Source: Mercenaria mercenaria (taxonomy: Eukaryota; Mollusca; Bivalvia; Venerida; Veneridae). Taken from it: 64,000 bases of DNA. The notes beneath the pieces are model-generated. The model had not been told where the DNA came from. It did no database searches and saw only the letters and a list, made by a program, of their open reading frames with translations. Below, one piece after another: positions 46,106-57,549 of this stretch. How positions within the stretch are numbered: position 1 is the stretch's first letter; each line of letters begins with the position of its first letter. The translations under genes and the position numbers were made by a program. The DNA is taken from NCBI RefSeq assembly GCF_021730395.1, contig NC_069367.1, forward strand, positions 22,504,501 through 22,568,500. The letters run 5' to 3'.

Positions 46106-46216
46106 TTACTCACGCTAAAGCTGTGAGTAAATCAATTATTCTCTAATCTCAATTACCTTCAACAAGACAAAAAAGAAACAATAGAAGTAGGAATAAGGTA
46201 TATAATTGGCAGCATA
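46106..46216. repeat. Direct repeat R1, copy 1
   Basis: 111 bp, identical by eye to 46906-47016 at an offset of exactly 800 bp. It starts with the hairpin tttactcac...gtgagtaaa. It marks the left edge of a duplicated segment. Confidence 0.9.
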
Positions 46217-46714
46217 AAAGTGTACAATTGTTCGCGAAGTAAATTCATATTTCAACAATCGATTTAATGTTCTTCGTATGGTTCCAAGCGATCTAGTATC
46301 CGGGTAAATTTGAACTGAAACGAGACTAAAAGTAAATTTAATCATGTTGTTAAGATAAATGTTTCAAGTTTGCGTAAAACACAGGCGTGAATAATTAATA
46401 AAATCTCTAATTTTATCTGGTGTTTAAGATTTTATTAGAAAAAACATCATCAGAACCAAACAGATACAACCAAAATTGTAGCTTTACAACTAACAATTGG
46501 AGTGATTTACTTAGAAAAAACAAACACACATTATATATATTCAAAACTTAACATAACCTGTGTAGAATAGGAAACATAAACCAAAAACAACATTTATTTT
46601 ATAATAAAATAAACTTAATATTCTAGACTAGAAATTTTCAGGCCAGTTTGTTTCATTGAAGCAAGCTATAACTGAAATACAAGCACCAACATACATCATG
46701 GGAGGGAGGGCGGG

Positions 46715-46908
46715 TACAGACTGTTTGCTGCCAATCATAAACCTCGAGTGGTGAGAACAATATCAGTTCACACTTATATACGCCGAAATATTTCACGAAA
46801 TTCACGTGACAAAGAGCGCCCAAATATACTAGCATAAACTTCAGACCAAACTAGTACTGGGATAAACTACCAAGAAAAGTAATTTCGAAACGCGAATAAT
46901 TTTATTTA
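46715..46908. repeat. Direct repeat R2, copy 1 (duplicate of the 52.7 kb promoter region)
   Basis: 194 bp matching 52643-52836 without gaps and apparently without mismatches. It contains the same minus-strand TATATAAG (46772-46779) and tcacgtga box. It runs directly into R1 copy 2 with the shared bases tta at 46906-46908, the duplication joint. Confidence 0.9.
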
Positions 46909-47016
46909 CTCACGCTAAAGCTGTGAGTAAATCAATTATTCTCTAATCTCAATTACCTTCAACAAGACAAAAAAGAAACAATAGAAGTAGGAATAAGGTA
47001 TATAATTGGCAGCATA
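46906..47016. repeat. Direct repeat R1, copy 2
   Basis: Same 111 bp as 46106-46216. It begins the second, full-length copy of the duplicated segment that ends with R2 at 52836. Confidence 0.9.
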
Positions 47017-47227
47017 TCGAGATAACAAAGAGAGAAAATGCTAACAGTCTTCTGTATCGAAATTATTGACGCAGTAAATGGAAAACAAAGAAATACTTAC
47101 TAACGATACTTAATTACCGTGGTTACCTTGTACATTAATATCCCACTTCTATGAAAGACCATCGATCAGATCACCAAAGCCCAATCGTCTCAAACCCATC
47201 AGCAGGAATACATTGCCTTCAGAAAAC

Positions 47228-49560
47228 ATCATGCAGCATTCCGCTGCTTGCAGAGCACATAACGCAGCATTCCGCTGCTTGCAGAGCACATAACGCAGCA
47301 TTCCGCTGCTTGCAGATTACTTAATGCAGCATTCCGCTGCTTGCAGAGCACATAACGCAGCATTCCGCTGCTTGCAGATTACTTAATGCAGCATTCCGCT
47401 GCTTGCAGATCACATTACGCAGCATTCCGCTGCTTGCAGATTACTTAATGCAGCATTCCGCTGCTTGCAGAGCACATAAAGCAACATTACGCAGCATTCC
47501 GCTGCTTACAAAAAACATAACGCAGCATTCCACTGCTTGCAGATAACCTAACGCAGCCTTCCTTTGCAAGAAAACATATAACGCAGCATTCCGCTGCATG
47601 AAAATAACCTAACGCAGCATTAATAACACATAACGCAGCATTCCACTGCTTGAAGATAACATATCACAGCATTCCGCTGCTTGCAGATAACATAACGCAG
47701 CATTCCACTGCAGGAGGAGCACAAAAATCAGCATACCACTTCTTAAAACTCCACCGCAAGAAGAGCACCTAACGCAGCAATCCACTGCAGGAGGAGCAAA
47801 TAAAGCAGCATTCGACTGCATGCAAATAACCTAACGCAGCATTCCGCTGCAAGAAGAACACATTACGCAGCATTCCTCTGCTTGAAAATAACATAACGCA
47901 GCATTCCGCTGCTTAGAACACATAACGCAGCATTCCACTGCTTGAAAATAACCTAACACAGCATCCCAATGCAAGAAGAACACATAACGCAGCATTCCCC
48001 TGCTTGAAAATAACCTAACACAGCATTCCACTGCAAAAAGAACACTTAACGCAGCATTCCACTGCTTGAAAATAACCTAACACAGCATTCCACTGCAAAA
48101 AGAACACATAACGCAGCATTCCACTGCTTGAAAATAACCTAACACAACATTCCACTGCAAAAAGAACACATAACGCAGCATTCCACTGCTTGAAAATAAC
48201 CTAACACAGCATTCCACTGCAAAAAGAACACATAACGCAGCCTTCCACTGCTTGAAAATAACCTAACACAACATTCCGCTGCAAAAAGAACACCTAACGC
48301 AGCCTTCCACTGCTTGAAAATAACCTAACACAGCATTCCACTGCAAGAAGAACACCTAACGCAGCATTCCACTGCTTGAAAATAACCTAACACAGCATTC
48401 CACTGCAAGAAGAACACATAACGCAGCATTCCACTGCTTGAAAATAACCTAACACAGCATTCCACTGCAAAACGAACACCTAACGCAGCATTCCACTGCT
48501 TGAAAATAGCCTAACACAGCATTCCACTGCAAAAAGAACACATAACGCAGCATTCCGCTGCTTGAAAATAACATAACACAGCATTCCACTGCAAGAAGAA
48601 CACATAACGCACGTTCCACTACTTGAAAATAACCTAACGCAATATTCCACTGCAAAAGGAGCACATAAATCAGCATTCCACTTCTAAAATAACCTAATAC
48701 AGCGTTCCTGCAAAAAGAACGCATAACGCAGCATTCCACTGCTTGACAATAACCTAACAGAGTATTCCACTGCAAGAAGAACACATAACGCAGCATTCCG
48801 CTGCTTGAAAATAACATAACAATAGCATTCCACTGCTTGAAAATAACATAACGCAGCATTCGACTGCAAGAACAACACATAACGCAACATTCCAGTGCTT
48901 GAAAATAACCTAACGCAACATTCCACTGCAAGAAGAACACATAACGCAGCACTCCACTGCTTGAAAATTGCCTAACGGAGTATTCCACTGCAAGAAGAAC
49001 ACATAACACAGCATACCGCTGCTTGAAAATAACCTAACACAGCATTCCACTGCAAAAATAACACATAACGCAGTAATCCGCTGCTTGCAGATAACATAAC
49101 GCAGCATTCCACTGCAAGAACAGCACATAACGCAGTAATCCGCTGCTTGCAGATAACATAACGCAGCATTCCACTGCAAGAACAGCACATAACGCAGCAT
49201 TCCACTGCAAGAAAAACACATAACGCAGCAATCCGCTGCCTGAAGATAACCTAACACAGTATTCCACTGCAAGAAAAACACGAAACGCAGCATTCTTGCA
49301 CATAACCTAACGGGCATTCCGCTGCAAACAGCATTCCGCACCTGAAAATAACCTTAGGCAGCATACCACTGTAAGAAGAGCACATAACACAGCATTTCAC
49401 TGTAAGAAGAGCACATAACGCAGCCTTCCACGGCTTGCAGATAACCTAATGCAGCATTCCGCTTCTTGAAAATAACCTGACGTAGCATACCACTGTAAGA
49501 AGAGCACAAAACACAGCATTCAACTGCTTGTAATGCATACATTGCAGCATATCGCTACCA
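47228..49560. repeat. Satellite array, ~31-bp unit with 62-bp higher order
   Basis: About 75 copies of a unit like cacataacgcagcattccgctgcttg. The left third (to about 47480) is a plain 31-bp repeat with cttgcagagc or cttgcagatta spacers. From about 47830 two types alternate (aaaataacctaacacagcattccactgca then agaacacataacgcagcattccactgctt), giving a 62-bp period. Every unit keeps GCAG(C)...(G)CTGC, a 4-5 bp stem around attcc(g/a). Long minus-strand frames here (up to 186 codons) exist because the 62-bp dimer (near a multiple of three less one) and unit variants avoid stops; they are not taken as genes. Confidence 0.93.
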
Positions 49561-51448
49561 GCAACTGTAAGTTAAACAATACAGATAATTCTGTTACATG
49601 TAAAACACTAAGTACAGTATTCCGATGTAAATAAAACCCAGTGTGATATTACCATATTTATTTAACCTCAAGTGATTAGTCTCAAGCACCTTTTAAGAGT
49701 GTAACATATAGAAAAATAAAATACACGCAATAAATTCAACCTGATATGTTTAAAAGTCTTAATTATGAGTGACAAAAAGACGATCTTTCAAAGAGTCTTT
49801 CACTTAGCCATCTCTTGATGACACATTTCCACCTGCCATGTCTCTGCCACAACCTCTCACAAGTACTTCTGTTAGCAACCATAGTATCAGCCCCCGACCG
49901 AAAAGAATGAAGTCCAAACATCTAACTGAAGTTTTTGTTTTAAACCAAGATGAACAGAAGAATAAGAAAGCGGCTGTCTGAATCACGTCGCAAAACATAC
50001 GTTTATTAAGCTTTTTCTTGAAAATGTCTGAACGAAAAAATATTCTGAAGAAAATGATATAAGTGGTTTTCGTAAATATCTTTCTAAGATAGCGACAAGG
50101 CAGGAGGAATGTCCGGTATACGTTTCCGTTCTAAGAACAACAGTGTCTGACTTTCAATTATTATATCTAACAATGACATTCTGAAATCCTTAGTGATTCA
50201 TTGATTCTTAAAATTCCGGCAAATGAAAAAATAATTATATATAAATAAATAAACAATTAATCGAATCTTAAATCAGATTGGGAACTGCTCTCAGAAATGT
50301 TCAATAAACTGTTTCATAATATTAGAATTCTTTACCACCGTTCTGGCTGTTATTCTTTTACAGTCATTTAAACAGTTTCAAACAATCATCGTTACAAGGA
50401 TTTTGTACATTTGACAGAACATATTACCAATTAATAGAGTAAAAAACCATGTTTAACATTGACTTACTGCAACAGCTATCACTTATAGACACCAAGTACA
50501 ATGCCACAGTGAATGGCGAACCAGGTAACGTCACTTTCTCACACCAGTCGCGGAACTTCTTAAATTCAAGAGATGTAAACGTTTCTTTGCCTCCAACAAG
50601 AAAACAGTTACGGTGAAATCATATCTGCTCATCTTTTAACAGTTTCTCATCTTCTGTGTGTATTAAACAAATCTGCAAACAAATGGCATTATTTCAATAT
50701 CATATCATATACACTGTCACAGACGCAGACAAGTGAAACTAAATTGTCACTCTTTATGACGATGGTTATGTAACTGTAAAAACTGCATACCACTAGTGAT
50801 ACACCTGTACAAATGGATTAATCTATTATCAACAGCGGGTAAATATTGCATGTAATGTAAGAAACACACATAGATCAACTGTCTCTTTAAATCAGATTTA
50901 TAATTTGTAACAGACCTTTTTAATATAAATGTTCAATAACGTCTCTATATACACACCAATAGTATTTCAACCATTGTTTACACAAGGATGATACATAAAT
51001 TTTAATTGATATTACATCTGCTAAAATGAAATCATCTAAAATTCCCACGGTACTTAACAAGGGGGATATCTCAAACTAGACTTTAACTGTCAAACTGTCG
51101 AAAATCCTTGCCACAATGTTTTAATGTTTTAAACTTTACTGTACCAAATGTAGAATTCTTGTAATACCCATGCATATATATGTTTCTGGTTAATCAAAGA
51201 TTAAAACCTTTTGAAAATAAAACGTGCACAAAACGCAGGGTGGGGTTGGGGGTTAGATGGCCGGTAAGGAGCAACCAATGTTACTGTTTCAATGTACCTC
51301 TAGCTTTACAAAACATGAAGAAATTTAAACACTTGAGTATAAGAAATACCGGCGGAACTAACCAGTCGTTTCCAATTTTCCAAGAAACGGAACAAGCGTC
51401 GAAAGCCTCCGTGCCTGAGGTCCTAAATCATTAATTGTATAGAGGCAA
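49561..51448. other. Downstream of the minus-strand gene, nothing recognised
   Basis: AT-rich, no domain, repeat or RNA gene seen. Confidence 0.5.
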
Positions 51449-51451
51449 CTT

Positions 51452-51457
51452 TTTATT
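51452..51457 (-). terminator. Candidate poly(A) signal for the minus-strand gene
   Basis: Plus-strand tttatt reads AATAAA on the minus strand, about 210 bp after the stop at 51665. Confidence 0.45.
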
Positions 51458-51664
51458 GCACTCACTAGAAAAACGGTCCATACAATTCACTAACATTATA
51501 AAATTAAACTACTCTGTTTAAAATACACTAAAATCTAGAATCAAACTTTTCTTTTAAGATGAATCTCCACCGACAAAGGACTCGCATTTGAAGGCCTTTT
51601 TGACAAAATCTTTAACAGCAGAAAAATAAAATCACTAAATTTTCTAGATCAGATCTGTTATTCT

Positions 51665-52052
51665 TTAAAAACAAATGACGGCGAGTTTTTTGATAAAAAG
51701 AGTAACATATCCATAGTGAATTACAGAAAGGATATCTGTATCGGCATTAATTCCAAAATGTGAAATACTATTTTCAGTCTGCCTTTCACTGAGTTTTCTG
51801 CTACGGAAACACAAAGTTAGATTTGCAGAAATTCGCTTGGCATTTAACGTCTGCATAATATGAATAAAAGCAATACTTATCATCTTCTCAATGATGTTGA
51901 TTTTCGTCAGTGGCTTTGCAACTGTGGATTCTAGCTTGTCGAGCAAATCGTCCCAAGATACCACAGACATAGCAGACGATATATCTAGTTCCGGTTTGTA
52001 ATCCTGCCATTGGAGCTCTGGCTGCACCTGTGCACCGAAAGCTTCGAAAAGA
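51665..52052 (-). CDS. Unknown minus-strand gene, terminal exon
   Basis: The acceptor on the minus strand is gttctcttag|T (52053). The frame continues in phase from the exon at 52366 (CT|T = Leu) and stays open for 129 codons to TAA at 51665-51667. It encodes 'LFEAFGAQVQPELQWQDYKP', then 'MSVVSWDDLLDKLE', 'KINIIEKMISIAFIHIM' and 'NLTLCFRSRKLSERQTENS'. It looks like real coding sequence (mixed composition, no repeats, consistent splice phase). No family recognised; predicted soluble and helical, no signal peptide. The gene lies head to head with WRAP53. Confidence 0.6.
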
Positions 52053-52365
52053 CTAAGAGAACATTCCGGTTAGCATTTTAAACGTATATGAACACAACAA
52101 ACCCTATATTAAAAGACCAAATACTTATTTTAGTCCAATATCAGGAGTATGTGATAAATCCACCATAACATAGGCTTATTTGTTTACGATTAATAACAAA
52201 TTGCATGATCTCTGCTCTAAACTATAAACCTGTGTAATAAATTTTCTCATGAATTTAACGTGCAGATTAACGGACTTGTGTTTATATAACATCGATGGTA
52301 AAGCATACATTGTGGTCATCTATGGGGCGATTTCAACATTATGAAAATAAATTCAAATGACTTAC

Positions 52366-52562
52366 AGCAATGTCCACAGGTCCATAACTACTGACAGACG
52401 ACTGTGTCTGATTCTTTCAAAACTTCTCGAGCCTACCCTAACTCTTTCTTCAGCTCTTTGGATCTTTCTGTCGTCATCGAAATCGTCAGCAACCTTCCTC
52501 TTTCCTGTCGTATACTGCAGCTCACTCTGTGAATCTTCTCTAAATTCGCACTTCTCATGTTT
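52366..52562 (-). CDS. Unknown minus-strand gene, upstream exon (5' end unresolved)
   Basis: Ends at donor gct|gtaagt (minus strand; intron 52053-52365). The frame encodes a charged stretch (GKRKVADDFDDDRKIQRAEE) followed by 'RHSRLSVVMDLWTLL'. It is open back to about 52562, where in-frame stops occur, and its only Met is near the exon end. An upstream ATG at 52635 (M-N-D-S-E-N-T-N-K-D-S) is in another frame and stops after 18 codons. Either a frameshift has damaged the start, a non-obvious first exon exists, or this is a young pseudogene. Confidence 0.5.
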
Positions 52563-52642
52563 CTATTCATAGAATTATTCATCGAAGAAGTCCTTCAGGT
52601 CCCGAATCCTTGTTTGTATTTTCTGAATCGTTCATACTGAAT

Positions 52643-52836
52643 TACAGACTGTTTGCTGCCAATCATAAACCTCGAGTGGTGAGAACAATATCAGTTCACA
52701 CTTATATACGCCGAAATATTTCACGAAATTCACGTGACAAAGAGCGCCCAAATATACTAGCATAAACTTCAGACCAAACTAGTACTGGGATAAACTACCA
52801 AGAAAAGTAATTTCGAAACGCGAATAATTTTATTTA
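52643..52836 (-). promoter_or_regulatory. TATA-type promoter region of the minus-strand gene (R2 copy 2)
   Basis: On the minus strand: tcacgtga (E-box), then cggcgTATATAAG (plus-strand 52701-52708), then about 70 bp to the first ATG at 52635. Spacing suits a TATA promoter with transcription starting near 52675. The whole 194 bp is duplicated at 46715-46908. Confidence 0.5.
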
Positions 52837-53066
52837 TATGAAACAAAGAAGGATTTGAATTACTGACCTTTAACCTATAATCTCTTTATGATACGGAATG
52901 GGAACGTACGATACGGATATTAGACAAATTAAAATGGCTGCGCCCAAGACGCATGATTGTTTTTGCAAGAAAAAACGAAATTAGCTCGATTAACTTAGAC
53001 ATTAGAGTTGCTTTTGAAGTCTTTGTCTCAAGATTGATTACCAGTGCTATAGTAAAAAGGTTGATA

Positions 53067-53795
53067 ATGTCAGAAATTGTTGACGAATCGAGTAATGTAG
53101 AGTCTGTTGATCCCGAACGTGTGAGCATAATTCGGACAGTACCAGATGTAGAAGCAGAATCTGCCAGTACTACAGAAAACGATTTTACACAATCGCAAGA
53201 AAGATCCAGTACAACTGAAATTGACTGTGCATGTGGCACCAGTGGAGTGTCTTTTAATAGTGGTGTTTATTGTTGAACAAAGTGATCAAAATGCTGTTGG
53301 AGGACCTCCAAACAGTTCAGAAAGTCTGTCCTTGAATGACTATAAGGCGGCTACTATAAAACTTTTAGATGAAGTGACAGCAGATATTACTACAATTCCT
53401 GAGACAAGTTTGTCAGTAGAAGCTGAATCAGTGTCTACAAATGGAACAAACATAGATCTGTCTAAATCTGATTCTGTTGATATTGTTACAATAAACTCAG
53501 AAACAAGTTCAGATAATTCAAGATCATCTGCCAAAGATGATGTTGAAATTGCAGTTGATCTCACAAATGAAACAGATAGCGATGCTGGTGGTATACTTAA
53601 AGAAGCTCCAAAAGTGATCTCAGAAGAAGAATCTGTAAGTGTAGAACCTGATGCCAAGCGACTGAAGTTGGAAACTGAATCCATTGCAGTTGATCTCACA
53701 GAAGATTCTAACACCTCTGCAGACGTTGTTATTGTTGTTCCAGAGACAGATGAATGCACAACTGCAGCAAACACAGAAATGGGTGTTTTTCAAAG
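53067..53795 (+). CDS. WRAP53: WRAP53 (TCAB1), exon 1: acidic N-terminal region
   Basis: WRAP53/TCAB1 is the WD40 protein that binds the CAB box of telomerase RNA and scaRNAs and carries them to Cajal bodies. Nine coding exons lie here: 53067-53795, 55013-55114, 55854-55968, 56353-56441, 57550-57640, 59213-59345, 61132-61221, 62258-62376 and 63839-63942, with splice phases matching throughout; the C-terminal part is beyond the window. Exon 1 starts at ATG 53067 (M-S-E-I-V-D-E-S-S-N; an in-frame ATG at 52953 is also possible) and encodes a Ser/Thr/Glu/Asp-rich low-complexity tail as in vertebrate WRAP53. It contains one apparent +1 frameshift near 53270 (...GVY stop against ...EQSDQNAVGG), possibly a base-call error because everything downstream is intact. 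It ends caaag|gtttat. Confidence 0.88.
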
Positions 53796-55012
53796 GTTTA
53801 TAATTTTTTTGTGAAAGAAATAAGACAGTAATTGTAATTATACACAATTATAAGGAATAAATTACAAGTGCTTTTGTAGTTACCATCAGGATATATATTT
53901 AAAACATATGCATCTTGCAGTTTGAAGTACATATGAAGGCCTTCAGCCACTAAACACTCGAAACTGCACTATAATTTTTTTCAATCAAGATGCTAACTAC
54001 AAAGCGTAATGGAGAAAATCAACATTCTTTGAGCTGATGCCAAAACTTTTTCACTCGCATTGTCATTTTTCAGTGGCATATATACATCTAATATCAGACT
54101 TGGTGGAAATGAACATGCTGAAAAATTTCAGCCCAGCTGAGAGTGAAAAGCTTTAATAATTGGCAGACATGATGAGATTCTATCTTGAAAAAAATGAAGA
54201 TAAAATAAGACAAAGCAAATTGAATTACATTTCTTAATTCATGCTGTTAGCAAAATTAATTATACCTAGACAGTCTGTCCAATTTTACCCTATTTCAACA
54301 TATGTTGAAGAATCATAAACATTGTTGAGTATCCTCTGATGAATGAGAATATAGGACTAAATAATCTATTTTCTGAAATAGTGCTTTCAAGTCTTAATAT
54401 TATCAAATATTTCACTTAAAAACCTGTTTAAAAAGAAATGTCACATAACACAACTTTCAAACACTCTTGAGTTGGTTATTCACTGTGCAGAATAATTTGT
54501 CATAAATTTGTGCCATAAAGAAACTATTCTGCAAGAGATATTAACAAGCCCAGGCTTGTATAAACAAATGAGCATGATAACCTACCATTTGGTGCCATAT
54601 GTGTGTGAAGAAACAGTTCTGTCATGTTTGATCTAAATTTTACAATAAAAGACATAATTATAAGAATCGAAATAATTTGTAGCAAAACCGTATTTTAACA
54701 TTATCTATAATAAATTTATACAAAATAATGCCCCTTTTTCAGCTTAGTAGTTTTTGGTTAAGTTTTTGTATGTAAGCTGGTATCTCAGTATCCACTAACG
54801 GGAATGGATTGAAACTTCACACACTTGTGCACTGTCATGAGCTGATAAGCACTGTGCAGGTTCCATAACCCTGTTTGCATCTTTACAAAATTATGCCCTT
54901 TTTTGACTTCTGTATTCATTCAATTGACAAGGCTGTTGAATAGTCGAGCGTTGTTGTCCTCGGACAGCTCTTGTTTACTTTTGAAATAAAAGGATAATGA
55001 CTTCTTTTTCAG
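53796..55012. other. WRAP53 intron 1
   Basis: AT-rich. Contains a one-unit relative (54722-54970) of the repeat at 370-1289, ending gttgaatagtcgagcgttg, and the word tttgtagcaaaaccgtatttta (54678) related to the foldback at 56678. No other feature. Confidence 0.6.
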
Positions 55013-55114
55013 GCAATCAGTTTTTGAGTTCAAAGGTCCTCCTAGACAGCTAACCGGAGCTTGGGAAAGTTTCAAAGACCCAGATAACAAAAACTATCTC
55101 AGAGGTTGTAAATG
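55013..55114 (+). CDS. WRAP53: WRAP53 exon 2
   Basis: Acceptor cttctttttcag, donor aaatg|gtgggt. Encodes 'FEFKGPPRQLTGAWESF' and 'NYLRGCKW', the entry into the first WD40 blade; vertebrate WRAP53 has the matching L-x-G-A-W...F-L-R-G-C-K-W. Confidence 0.93.
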
Positions 55115-55853
55115 GTGGGTATTTTGGTTTCATGGCCTTTCTGATTATATAGCCGAATTATGCAGAGTATCTTTTCAAGGAAAATCATGATTTCGCTAAA
55201 ATGTAATCTGAATTACTTAATGAAATTATTCTGATTTAATAATTTTGATATTTTTGAATTTGTTAGTTTCAAGTACCACATACAGAAGTTGCAAATTTGT
55301 GGTCTGTGTATGAAACATTCTTGTAGAACATTCATTTAATTGGATTTTTCTGATCTAGTAAATAAGGATATGGCAAGATTTTAAGCTAAACATCACATGA
55401 AGATCTATGTCAACTTCCGGTCTGAGTTTGGAGTTATCATCATATTCTAAAATGTGAATTCAGAGCAAAAAAACAACACATCAAGTTATGAAGGATGCCA
55501 CTTGTTCTAGAAGAGATATGAAAGTAAATAAGGCCTAAACAATATACTGTTCATTTACTATTACATGCCCTGAAAATATTAAGGGTACGAGAGCTAGGTT
55601 TGCTTTTCTGTTCAAGGAAACATGTGATGAAAAATATTGGATTAGAGTACAAAATGTATTCAATTTATGCATGAAAGGAACACTTTATATTAAGAAGTTC
55701 CTGTGTGGTTCAGCAAAATGCAAAAGATAAAAAAAAAAGTGAATTGTGAGATGTAAGTGGTAAAAAGTGATAAAACTTTCTGGAGTTCACAACAACTTTT
55801 GTTGTTAATAATTTATGCTGAAATCCTAAGCTAAATCCGATTTTATTTTTTAG

Positions 55854-55968
55854 GGCACCAGATGGTTCATGCATTCTCACAAACAGTAATGACAACAAAC
55901 TGAAAGTCTTCAATCTGCCAGATGAATTGTACTATGACGGGGGAGAAAACAAAATAATGGCAGAAATG
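55854..55968 (+). CDS. WRAP53: WRAP53 exon 3
   Basis: Acceptor ttttttag completes the Trp codon; donor gaaatg|gtagac. Encodes [11 protein letters not shown] then '[11 protein letters not shown]', strongly like the vertebrate first blade ([13 protein letters not shown]...IYNLP). Confidence 0.95.
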
Positions 55969-56352
55969 GTAGACAAAACTCGACATATTCTTTTAGACAA
56001 AGAAATACACGTTATCAAAAATACATATACAGCAAAAAAAAAATTCGCCACTTTTTTATTTCTTTCGCCATTGGCGAATTGTAGCGAAAACCCTGTTCCT
56101 GTAAAATTTGTAACATTTTATATATTCATGTAGACTAACTTTCATAGATTTCATGATTGTGAAAGTCCAAAAACTTGAACCTGAGTAAACAAATAAATTT
56201 TCTTGATTTTGTTGATATATTAAAGTTTTTAATGTTGTTTTGGGTGCTTCTGGACTTACTGCCAAACATGTTGAGAGATAAATGAAACTTTAAAGGAAAG
56301 TTGTATTGTTGTTGTTTTAGTATTGCCTGTATAAATTTTTTTCATGTTTTAG

Positions 56353-56441
56353 ACACCAGTTTTAAGTATGAAGGAAGCCGATACTGTGTATGATTTTTGC
56401 TGGTACCCACTGATGTCATCATCACAGCCAGAGACAGCATG
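56353..56441 (+). CDS. WRAP53: WRAP53 exon 4
   Basis: Acceptor catgttttag, donor gcatg|gtaaat. Encodes '[20 protein letters not shown]' to the split Cys codon. After it the intron holds three tandem near-copies of the end of this exon and its donor (56442-56640). Confidence 0.93.
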
Positions 56442-56645
56442 GTAAATTTTTATATGATTTTAGCTGGTACCCAATCATATTATCCCTGCAGCCAGAGACT
56501 GCATGTTAAATTATTTTATATGATTTTAACTGGTACCCAGGTCTTCATCCCAGCCAGAGACTGCATGGTTAATTTTTATATGATTTTAACTGGTACCCAG
56601 GTCTTCATCCCAGCTGGAGACTACATGGTAAATTTTTTTATGATT
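56442..56645. repeat. Tandem partial copies of exon 4 end and donor
   Basis: The ~64-bp unit ttttatatgattttagctgg + tacccactgatg... + agccagagactgcatggtaaat recurs about four times from 56395: the real exon end plus three intronic copies, each keeping tggtaccca and gactgcatg(g/t)taa. They keep donor-like ends but lack the upstream exon sequence and a proper acceptor. Confidence 0.8.
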
Positions 56646-56677
56646 GGAGTTGATATCCATTAACATATATTTAAAAA

Positions 56678-56806
56678 ATAATTTATAGCAAAACAGTGTT
56701 TTAACACTTTTTATGCATGATGGGTGAAATTCTTTGTACAACGTATTACTGCCCGAGTGTATAAATAGTGTTAAAACACGGTTTTGCTATAAATTATTTC
56801 GATTCT
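56678..56806. mobile_element. Foldback element in WRAP53 intron 4
   Basis: aataatttatagcaaaacagtgttttaacac faces gtgttaaaacacggttttgctataaattatt. A loose half-copy lies at 54670-54712. Confidence 0.75.
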
Positions 56807-56953
56807 AATATGCTCTTAATCTCAAACAGTAGCTAAAATATAGATGCGCTCTTTCTTAGTCGCAACAAAAACTTTGACGTCACCGCACGTTAACGTGACG
56901 TCATTCTAGCGTAAGAGTGTTTTAACAAAGACAAACATATTAGAATTAACAAA

Positions 56954-57119
56954 TAATCAAGGCCTTCGAGTTGTTTATCATCTGATTTACCACGGTTCAG
57001 AGTTCAGATGCGTAGGAATTGAACCACGAGGGCGTTAGCCCAAGTGGTTTAAATACTGAAGCATCTGAACGATGAACCGTGGTAAATTAGACGATAAATC
57101 ACAAGAAGGCCTTGATTGT
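56954..57119. mobile_element. Foldback element, ~57-bp arms, in WRAP53 intron 4
   Basis: aatcaaggccttcgagttg...ttaccacggttca...gttcagatgc faces gcatctgaac...tgaaccgtggtaa...aaggccttgatt. The centre holds accacgagggcgttagcccaagtggtt. Confidence 0.8.
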
Positions 57120-57549
57120 TTTCATTCTGACATGCTCATTGATATATTTTAATAAATATTATACTGGACTTCATTTACGTGAGGAATAATGTATCGGACG
57201 TCATGCGGCAATTCGACGTTATACATTATAATTGACATCATAATGCTCTCTTACCGGTCTGCGCGTCAACCGTTGTTTATCGCAGAATATACAGAGCTTG
57301 ATTTTCTTCTTTGTTTAACTGGAAATCAAATCCAGCCATATTAGAATATACATGGTAAATTATCGTTTATGATTTAAGTTGATATTTCCTATGCTTAAAT
57401 CAGACATGCTACTTAGTACGGCAAAACGGAAGCTGTACAAAGATCTAATTGTTTACCTTTTGGATATATTATCTAATATAAGAATAGTTTGGCCCAGATA
57501 ACAAAAATTTATACAACATGTGCCAAGAATTATGAATCTTTTTTTCCAG

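Noticed and set aside
48449-49341. Long minus-strand open frames rich in Cys, Val and Gln
   Set aside because: They lie entirely in the 31/62-bp satellite, overlap in several frames and repeat the same residues; no start context, domain or splice site.
47228-49560. CRISPR array
   Set aside because: Spacers are themselves repetitive and there are no cas genes; the context is a eukaryotic satellite.
51665-52562. Identification of the minus-strand gene as TP53
   Set aside because: Only the position beside WRAP53 and a short DLWxLL word suggest it; no p53 DNA-binding domain motif is present in the exons seen.
46715-52836. LTR retrotransposon bounded by the 194-bp direct repeats
   Set aside because: The repeats lack TG...CA ends, no gag or pol region lies between them, and the R1/R2 joint is explained by tandem duplication.
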